DNA of 64,000 nucleotides, from the NCBI RefSeq assembly GCF_030680185.1, contig NZ_JAUXVZ010000065.1, forward strand, positions 1 through 64,000. Direction: 5' to 3'. This document shows positions 57,881-64,000 of the stretch, one piece after another; position 1 is the first letter of the stretch; each line of letters opens with the position of its first letter. The notes beneath the pieces are model-generated. The model saw only the letters and a list, made by a program, of their open reading frames with translations, was not told the origin of the DNA and made no database searches. The stretch is from Phenylobacterium sp. GTDB lineage: Bacteria; Pseudomonadota; Alphaproteobacteria; Caulobacterales; Caulobacteraceae. A program made the translations under genes and the position numbers.

Positions 57881-60880
57881 ATGGTCTATCCACGGCTCAG
57901 CTCTTTGAACCTGATCGCGACGTCGCTGAGCGCAAGCTTGCGGTGGGCCGTGGTCGGCGCTGCGACTGTGGCCATCGTCCTGGCCGTGGCCCAGCCAGCT
58001 CAGGCGCGGCCGGGACCAATCCCGTTCAACATCCCCGCCCAGGACGCCTCGTCGGCGCTTCTTCAGCTCTGTCTGGCGGCCGACTGCGAGCTGGCCTTCA
58101 CCCCCAGCCCTGGCCACAGCGTGCGCACCAGGCCGGTGCGCGGGGTGATGGATTGGCGGACGGCCCTGGCGCAGATGCTCGAGGGCACCGAGCTGCGCTA
58201 CCGCTTCGTGGGGGCGAAGGGCGTGCGGGTCTGGGTCGCAGCGCCTGCGCCGCCGCCGCCGCCGCCGCCTGAGGCGCTCGGGCCGGTGGAGGTGCGGGCC
58301 GTCGAGGTCGTCGGGCGGCTTTCGGACCAGATCGACGAGGGTTTGAGCCGCAAGCGCGCCGCCGATGTCATCTCCGAGGTCGTGGCCGCCGATCGGATCG
58401 GCGACCTGCCGGCCGCCAACCTGGCCGAGGCGCTGCAGCGCGTGCCCGGTGTGGCCATCGAGCGCGAGGTGGGCGAGGGGCAGTTCGTCAGCGTCCGGGG
58501 CCTGGGGCCGTTGTTTCAGTCGGTGACGCTGAACGGCGCGCCGGTGGCCTTCAACGAGAACATCCGCAACTCCACCCAGAGCGGCCGCCAGTTCCGCTTC
58601 CGCGCCCTGTCGGTGGACCTGTTGGCCGGGGCGCGCCTGACCAAGTCCTCGACGCCCGACCTGATCGATGGGGGCATCGGCTCCAATATCGATATCGAGA
58701 CCGCCGGCGGCCTCGACGGCGATCAGTTCCTGTCCCTGCGCCTGGGGGGCGAGGCGAGCGCGCGATCCGACAGGCTCGGGGCCGACCTCTCCCTCGCCGG
58801 GCGGATCGTCTCGGCCGATGGCGAGATGGGCCTGATCGCCGGCGTGTCCGAGGAGACGCGGAGCGTCCGCTATGACCGTTTCCAGATCATGCGCTATGGG
58901 CAGACGCTCATCGACGGCCGATGGCTGACGACGCCGAACGATGTCCGCACCACGGTGGAGCAGGAAGAGCGTCGGCGACGCAGCCTGTTTGTCGGCGCCG
59001 ACTGGCGCCCGTCGCCGGAGGTCCGCCTCGATTTCGACGGGCTGGTCTCCACCTTCGACAATGACATCCGGGAGGACCGCCTGGTGTTCGGCTTCGGCGA
59101 GGCGCTGGCCGAGCCAGGCGCTGTCGTGCGCGTTCAGAATGGGGTGGTCACCGCCGCCAGCGTCGCCGACGGCCAGATCGACAACAACACCGAGTTCTCA
59201 GACCAGTCGCACCTGAACGTCCTCGTCTCGGTGGGCGCCGACGTCTCGCTGGGTGACTGGCGTCTCACCCCGCGGCTCAGCGCCTCGCAGGCCTATTCCG
59301 TGCTGGATACGCCGCTTGAGCGGTTCTCGGCGGAATCCCCGGAAGGCGTCGCCTACGCCTTCGACCTGGGCGATGCCGCCAGCTCCCGCCGGGCCGCCAG
59401 CCTGACCACCGACTTCGACCTGCTCAATCCCGCCAACCTGACCCTGGATCAGCTGGCCATCCGCGCCGTGGAGTCCCGGGACGCGGACGTGACGGTGGTC
59501 TTCGACGCTGAGCGCCGCCTCGACTACGCCTGGGCCGGCGTCCGGTTCTCGGCCCTGAGCCTGGGCGTCCAAATCAGCGACCGGAGCCGGGGCTATGATC
59601 GCCGCGATCGGCGCGCAGTTCCCCTGTCGGATGACGACAGTGTGCTCGACTTCTACACGGGCGCCACGCCGGCCGATGTCTTCAGCGACCTGATCGCCAC
59701 GCGTTCGACGCCCTGGACGAGGACGGATTTTGCGAGGCTGAGATCGGCCTTCCGCATCGCCGATCCGGCCTCAGACATCGTCTTCCGCCCTGGCGACGTC
59801 GCCCCGACCGGCGCCGATCAGCAGAATTCCTACGCAGTGGAGGAGCAGGTGGCGGCGGCCTATCTGCGCCTGGATTTCGGAGGCCAGGCGGCGGGGCGCA
59901 GCTTCTCCGGCAATCTGGGCCTGCGCGCGATCGAAACCCGCACCCATGTGGAGGGCGCCCGCCTGCAGCTCGTCGATGGCGCCGCCCAGGTCGGTCCGGT
60001 CACCTTCGATGGCGACCATCAGGCGGTCCTGCCGAGCCTGAACCTGGCCTTTGATCTCGATGAGATCTCCATCCTGCGCATGGCGGCGTCTCGCTCGATC
60101 ACGCGCCCCTCGCTGGCCGACCTGCGCGCCTCCACGGTCCCGGCGAGCGTCCTGGTGTCGGCCATCTACAAGTATGGCGCAGAGGCGATCACCGATCCGG
60201 AAGACGGCGTCATCTTCAGCGGGGTCGGAGGCAATCCTAGCCTGACGCCCTACGTCTCGACCAATTTCGACATCTCCTATGAGGTCACCGGGCGGCGGAC
60301 CAGCTTTTCCATCGCCTATTTCCACAAGACCATCGACGACTTCATCGAGGCGGTGGCGGCGCCGGAGACGCTCGTCTTCGAGACGGCGGTCGGTCCCCTC
60401 GTCGAGGCCGAGGTCCTGATGAGCCGGCCGCACAACGCCGGGCGCGCCACCATCGATGGCCTGGAGTTTGGCCTGCATCAACGCCTCGCCAATGGCCTCG
60501 GCCTCTGGGCCAGCGCCACCTGGACCCACTCGCGGCTGGACGGCGGCGGCCGGCTGACCGGCGTCTCGGACTGGTCCTGGTCCCTCAGCCCCTATCTGGA
60601 GCGCGGCCCCCTGAGCGTGAACCTGTCCTGGTCCTGGCGCTCCCCCTTCCGCTCCGAGGCCGACATGCAGGGCGGCGGGGTCTCGGACTTCACGGTGGGC
60701 GCAGCGGGCTATCTCGACGCCCAGGCGATCTACGCGCTTCCCGCCCAGGCCGAGCTCGTGCTTTCGGCCACCAACCTCACCGACACCCGCGAACTGGCCT
60801 ATGAAGGCTCCAAGGACCGCCTGCTCCAACTCGGCTCGGTCGGCCGCCAAGCCTCCATCGGCGTTCGCTGGGTCTGGTGA
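57881..60880 (+). CDS. STN-type TonB-dependent receptor, large Caulobacter subtype
   Basis: 999 residues; the start at 57881 is close to the AGCTGTCAC element (57849-57857), so a slightly later start is possible. Signal region ends at AQPAQA (about 42); STN domain about 48-120 (IPFNIPAQDASSALLQLCLA); a proline run at about 124-130 joins it to the plug (SRKRAADVISEVVAADRIGD then LPAANLAEALQRVPGVAIER). The barrel ends in ASIGVRWVW. The proline run is encoded by seven GCC triplets (58249-58269). The STN domain and position behind sigma and FecR genes make this the receptor of a surface-signalling system; ligand unknown. Confidence 0.92.
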   Translation: MVYPRLSSLNLIATSLSASLRWAVVGAATVAIVLAVAQPAQARPGPIPFNIPAQDASSALLQLCLAADCELAFTPSPGHSVRTRPVRGVMDWRTALAQMLEGTELRYRFVGAKGVRVWVAAPAPPPPPPPEALGPVEVRAVEVVGRLSDQIDEGLSRKRAADVISEVVAADRIGDLPAANLAEALQRVPGVAIEREVGEGQFVSVRGLGPLFQSVTLNGAPVAFNENIRNSTQSGRQFRFRALSVDLLAGARLTKSSTPDLIDGGIGSNIDIETAGGLDGDQFLSLRLGGEASARSDRLGADLSLAGRIVSADGEMGLIAGVSEETRSVRYDRFQIMRYGQTLIDGRWLTTPNDVRTTVEQEERRRRSLFVGADWRPSPEVRLDFDGLVSTFDNDIREDRLVFGFGEALAEPGAVVRVQNGVVTAASVADGQIDNNTEFSDQSHLNVLVSVGADVSLGDWRLTPRLSASQAYSVLDTPLERFSAESPEGVAYAFDLGDAASSRRAASLTTDFDLLNPANLTLDQLAIRAVESRDADVTVVFDAERRLDYAWAGVRFSALSLGVQISDRSRGYDRRDRRAVPLSDDDSVLDFYTGATPADVFSDLIATRSTPWTRTDFARLRSAFRIADPASDIVFRPGDVAPTGADQQNSYAVEEQVAAAYLRLDFGGQAAGRSFSGNLGLRAIETRTHVEGARLQLVDGAAQVGPVTFDGDHQAVLPSLNLAFDLDEISILRMAASRSITRPSLADLRASTVPASVLVSAIYKYGAEAITDPEDGVIFSGVGGNPSLTPYVSTNFDISYEVTGRRTSFSIAYFHKTIDDFIEAVAAPETLVFETAVGPLVEAEVLMSRPHNAGRATIDGLEFGLHQRLANGLGLWASATWTHSRLDGGGRLTGVSDWSWSLSPYLERGPLSVNLSWSWRSPFRSEADMQGGGVSDFTVGAAGYLDAQAIYALPAQAELVLSATNLTDTRELAYEGSKDRLLQLGSVGRQASIGVRWVW

Positions 60881-60942
60881 GGCAGAGTGCGCCGAGCACG
60901 TTAGGATGGATCGAAAGCCCTGCTGTGGGGTTGAGGAGGGAT

Positions 60943-61587
60943 ATGCTCGGCACGCTCCCATACTGGCAGCAGCTGGCGCTTTATGCGCTGGCCGGCGCCA
61001 TCGTCATGTCCCTGCTGTTCCGGCTGCCCTATGTGGGCCAGGCGTTGCGCACCGTGGTGTCCTTTGGCGCCCTGGCGCTCTGTATCTTCATCCTGCTGCA
61101 GCATGCGCCCTATCAGCCCTGGCTCGCGCAGATCGTCGAGCGGACGGGGCTGGACCGGCAGGAGGTGGTGGGCGAGGAGGTGCGCATCCCCATGTCCGCC
61201 GACGGCCACTTCTGGGCCAAGGTGACCCTGAACGGCGAGGAGGTGCGCATGCTGGTCGATAGCGGCGCGACCCTGACCGCCATCTCCACCGAGACGGCCG
61301 CGCGGGCCGGCATCCGGCCGGAACCCGGCCTCACCCCGATCCTGGCCCGGACGGCCAATGGGGTGGTTCAGGCGCGGCCGGCGACGGTGGACTCCTTTGA
61401 ACTCGAGGGAATAGCGGCGTCCGACCTGCAGGTGGCCATCTCGTCGGCCCTCGGTCCTGTCGATGTGCTGGGTATGAACTTCCTGACCCGGCTGGCCAGC
61501 TGGCGCGTGGAGGGCCGGACGATGATCCTCACGCCTCGGCCTGGCGAGACGACCGATCGGGCCGACCTGGACGGCGAGACCCTCTAG
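60943..61587 (+). CDS. Membrane-anchored retropepsin-like aspartic protease
   Basis: 214 residues from the ATG at 60943, which has GAGGAGG just upstream. Two N-terminal membrane helices (LALYALAGAIVMSLLF and TVVSFGALALCIFILLQ) precede the single-lobe aspartic protease domain of the bacterial TIGR02281/clan AA type: GHFWAKVTLNGEEVRMLVDS G-type motif with catalytic D106 (VDSGATLTAIS), TANGVVQARPATVDS and GPVDVLGMNFLTRL. Retropepsin-like enzymes work as dimers; here the domain should face the periplasm. It is 62 bp behind the STN receptor. Its stop overlaps the treY stop in the shared CTAG (61584-61587). Confidence 0.85.
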   Translation: MLGTLPYWQQLALYALAGAIVMSLLFRLPYVGQALRTVVSFGALALCIFILLQHAPYQPWLAQIVERTGLDRQEVVGEEVRIPMSADGHFWAKVTLNGEEVRMLVDSGATLTAISTETAARAGIRPEPGLTPILARTANGVVQARPATVDSFELEGIAASDLQVAISSALGPVDVLGMNFLTRLASWRVEGRTMILTPRPGETTDRADLDGETL

Positions 61588-64000
61588 GCAGGCGCCGGAT
61601 CGTCGGGCCGATCGCGAGCCAGCAGGGCGACGGGCAGATGTTCAAACAGCCTGGCCGCGGGCAGGGCGCCGGCGCTGTGGCGCTGGCCGCCGAGATGGTC
61701 GTGGAGGGCGACGCCCTGGCCGGCCTCCAGCAGAACGACCGTGTCGTCCCACCAGACAGGGTCGGGCAGGGGGCGCCCTTCGGCGAATTGAGATGGCGAA
61801 CCCATCACCGCGGCGGCGATGACCGTGTCGGTCGCCGTCCGGCGGGCGAAGGCGATCACGGCGTCCTTGCGGCGACCTTGTATGCGTAGAGGGTTGTATT
61901 CGCCCCGCGCGAAGATCTCGGGCCTGGCCTTGCGAAGGCTCAGGGTCCGGCGGATCACGAACTGCTTCACCGCGCCCGTTCGCCAGTCCGCCATGAGCTC
62001 GGCCGGGACGGACTGGCGCAGCATCTCCTGGCGCAGGGCGAAGTCCACCGGGCGGCGGTTGTCAGGGTCCACCAGGCTGAAGTCCCACAGCTCGGTCCCT
62101 TGATAGGTGTCGGGGACGCCGGGACTGGCGCAGCGCAGCAGGGCCTGGGCCAGGCTCTTGATCGCCCCGGCCGGCGCGATCTCCTCCACCAGACCCGACA
62201 GCTCCGCGCGATAGGCCGGATCGGCGAGGCATTGCTGGAGATAGGCGAGGCAGGCGGCTTCATAGGCTTCGTCGGGGACCGCCCAGGAGGACCGCAGCTT
62301 GCCCTCGCGCAGCGCCTTGGTGAACCAGCCGGCCACCCGCGCGCCGAAGATCTTCAGGCCTGCGGCGTCGCCCAGGTCCAGGTCGAGGGGTAGGGCGCCC
62401 ACAAGGGTCTGGTGCATCTGATAGGCGTCGGCCGGATCGATCTGCGGCGGCGCGTGGTCGAGCCAGGCGCGCACGGCTTTCGCCCAAAGGTCCGGGCGCT
62501 CGCTGAGCACGGCCAGCCGGGCGCGGACGTCTTCGCCCCGCTTGTGGTCGTGGGTGGCGGTGGTGAGCATGCTGGCGGGCCAGGCTTCGGCCCGGGCGGG
62601 ATTGGCGGCGTGGAACTCGTCCGCGTCGCTGGCCAGACGGCCGGGATAGGAGCCCACCTCGTTGCGCGAAATCAGGCGCAGATAGCGGTAGAAGGCGGTG
62701 TCCTCCGCCGACTTCGCCGCCACCGGCGCGCTGAGCTGGTGGAAGCGCTGCAAGGCCCGGCGCCGGGCGTCCGGCGTCCCAGGTCCGCCGCCGGTCAGCC
62801 AGGTCTCGATCTGGTCGAGCGCCGGGCGGTCGGCCGGCGCAATGGCGGCGCGCGCCTTCTCCATGGCCCCGGCCAGAACGCCGGCCTCGCCCTGGGAAAG
62901 GGCTTCGCCCTCGCCATAGAGCCTGTAGGCGGAAAAGCCGGTGAGCAGCTGGGTGATCGCGCGGCGCAGGGCGCCCTGCGTCAGGTCGCGGGTCTTGAGG
63001 TTGTCGCGCGCCAGGTCGTGGAAGGCGCCGACCACGGCCTCGACCTGACCTGCAAAGCCGTGGGTAAGGATTTCCCGACGGGCGGCGTGCTCTTCGTCGC
63101 CGTAGTCGCCTTCGCGCCGGCTGATCTCGCGCCAGAGCGCGGCGAGCGGGGCTGCGCTTCCCGGCTCATGGAGGAGGGCCGAGACGTCGTCCATGAACTC
63201 ATAGCCCGTGGTCCCGTCGCAGGCCCAGTCGCGGCTTAGGGCTTCGCCCTCGGCGAGGATCTTCTCAACAACCAGATAGGCCGGGCCCGCGGCCGACCCC
63301 TTGGGTCTCTCGGACTGGCGCTTCGCAAGCTCACCCCGCAGGCGGGTGAGGTAACCCGCTGGATCGGCCAGGCCGTCGATGTGGTCGATGCGCAGGCCAT
63401 CGATCAGGCCCTCGGCATAGAGGCGAAGGGGCAGGGCGTGGATGCGGTCGAAGACCTCCGGGACCTCCACGCGGACGCCGGCCAGTTCGGTGATGTCGAA
63501 GAAGCGCCGCCAATTGATCTCGTCGCCTGCGGTCTGCCACCAGGCCAGGCGATAGGCCTGGCGTTCCAGCAGGTCGTGAAGGCGGGCGCGGCCCGCATCC
63601 TCAGCCGGATCAAAGGCCTCAAGGCCGAGCGCGAACACCTCGGCCCGGTCAGCCTCGCGGATCGGAAACCGGTGGTGGCCATAGGCCGTGGCCCACAGCG
63701 ATCCGTCAGGGCCAGCCTCCAGCCGGATGTCGCCGCCTGCCAAAGCCTCTCCATAGGGCGCGCCGAGAAAGGGGGCCAGCACCTTGCCCTGAAGCGCCGG
63801 GTCGCGGGGCCGCCAGTCGATGTCGAACAGGCCCGCAAAGGCGCTGGCCTCGCCCTTTTCCAGGACGTCCAGCCACCAGGCGTTGTCGGCGCCGCCCACG
63901 GCGAGGTGGTTGGGCACGATGTCGAGGATGACGCCCAGGCCCTCTGCCTTGAGGGCCGCCACCATCTGGCGGAATCCGTCCTCGCCGCCAAGGGCGGGGT
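61584..64000 (-). CDS. treY: Malto-oligosyltrehalose synthase (5' end cut by window edge)
   Basis: About 805 residues visible; the reading frame stays open through 64000 (PALGGEDGFRQ precedes VAALKAEGLGVILDIVPNHL), so the N-terminal catalytic barrel continues outside. GH13 landmarks of TreY are present: DIVPNHLAVGG, NAWWLDVLEKG, RRFFDITELAGVRVE, GLIDGLRIDHIDGLADPAGY, VVEKILAEGEAL, TTGYEFMDDVSAL, TATHDHKRGEDVRARLAVLS and CASPGVPDTYQGTELWDFSL then VDPDNRRPVDF. The enzyme turns the reducing end of maltodextrins into a trehalosyl unit, later released by TreZ; treZ and glgX, its usual neighbours, would be beyond the edge. Confidence 0.95.
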   Translation of the reverse strand, partial: PALGGEDGFRQMVAALKAEGLGVILDIVPNHLAVGGADNAWWLDVLEKGEASAFAGLFDIDWRPRDPALQGKVLAPFLGAPYGEALAGGDIRLEAGPDGSLWATAYGHHRFPIREADRAEVFALGLEAFDPAEDAGRARLHDLLERQAYRLAWWQTAGDEINWRRFFDITELAGVRVEVPEVFDRIHALPLRLYAEGLIDGLRIDHIDGLADPAGYLTRLRGELAKRQSERPKGSAAGPAYLVVEKILAEGEALSRDWACDGTTGYEFMDDVSALLHEPGSAAPLAALWREISRREGDYGDEEHAARREILTHGFAGQVEAVVGAFHDLARDNLKTRDLTQGALRRAITQLLTGFSAYRLYGEGEALSQGEAGVLAGAMEKARAAIAPADRPALDQIETWLTGGGPGTPDARRRALQRFHQLSAPVAAKSAEDTAFYRYLRLISRNEVGSYPGRLASDADEFHAANPARAEAWPASMLTTATHDHKRGEDVRARLAVLSERPDLWAKAVRAWLDHAPPQIDPADAYQMHQTLVGALPLDLDLGDAAGLKIFGARVAGWFTKALREGKLRSSWAVPDEAYEAACLAYLQQCLADPAYRAELSGLVEEIAPAGAIKSLAQALLRCASPGVPDTYQGTELWDFSLVDPDNRRPVDFALRQEMLRQSVPAELMADWRTGAVKQFVIRRTLSLRKARPEIFARGEYNPLRIQGRRKDAVIAFARRTATDTVIAAAVMGSPSQFAEGRPLPDPVWWDDTVVLLEAGQGVALHDHLGGQRHSAGALPAARLFEHLPVALLARDRPDDPAPA

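Noticed and set aside
1..64000. CRISPR arrays, insertion sequences, prophage, tRNA and rRNA genes
   Set aside because: I looked for regular repeat-spacer patterns, transposase or integrase motifs, terminal repeats and cloverleaf or rRNA signatures and found none convincing.

Overview
The window is GC-rich, densely coding DNA with short intergenic gaps and many 1-4 nt gene overlaps. It carries six TonB-dependent outer-membrane receptors (two with an N-terminal STN signalling domain, two of the large Xanthomonas/Caulobacter subtype), three ECF sigma factors with FecR-type partners, and promoter elements resembling the Caulobacter housekeeping consensus (TTGACG / GCTANAWC). This points to an alphaproteobacterium, most likely Caulobacteraceae (inference from content; no rRNA gene is present). 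I saw no tRNA, rRNA, insertion sequence, phage gene or CRISPR array.

Layout: 1-228 is the edge of a HipB-like antitoxin/regulator gene with palindromic operators. 450-5703 (minus) is a Fec-type signalling operon: sigma factor, FecR, STN receptor and a secreted ComEC-like metallo-beta-lactamase-fold protein. 5798-6979 is a BenE transporter; 7108-7455 a lipoprotein gene with a damaged 3' end. 7588-16690 holds two paralogous M14 metallopeptidases around an aminotransferase and a phosphate-selective porin, followed by an ECF sigma factor paired with a minimal DUF4880-only protein. 16896-22007 has a dicarboxylate/amino-acid symporter, a TonB receptor and a GcvA-like regulator. 22139-23614 encodes DUF6152, DUF6644 and crystallin-fold proteins.

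23628-26084 (minus) is a two-gene operon, a DUF1338/HglS-type 2-oxoadipate dioxygenase and a GlcD-type D-2-hydroxyglutarate dehydrogenase, which together would turn 2-oxoadipate (from lysine) into 2-oxoglutarate. 26248-38681 is a cobalamin locus: mobA and cobU on minus, and on plus a B12 riboswitch followed by btuB, cobC-type decarboxylase, cobO, btuFCD, cbiB/cobD, cobQ, cobT, cobS and a tyrosine-phosphatase-like gene. It contains uptake, adenosylation and nucleotide-loop assembly but no corrin-ring genes, so it is a salvage/late-assembly locus.

38687-50320 starts with a DUF1428-VOC-VOC fusion and a HypT-like LysR, then an apparent carboxylate catabolic system: GntR regulator, D-2-hydroxyacid dehydrogenase, LeuC/LeuD-like hydro-lyase, AtuA-family protein with DUF4387, a TonB receptor and a CitMHS transporter. 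A 34-bp near-perfect palindrome lies in the divergent promoter at its heart. I regard this as the best candidate for an undescribed system.

50348-53122 has an ArsO-like monooxygenase, a thioredoxin-reductase-like protein and a TolA-like coiled protein. 53347-61587 contains two large TonB receptors, a second complete ECF/FecR pair and a membrane-anchored retropepsin-like protease. The window ends inside treY (trehalose synthesis) on minus.
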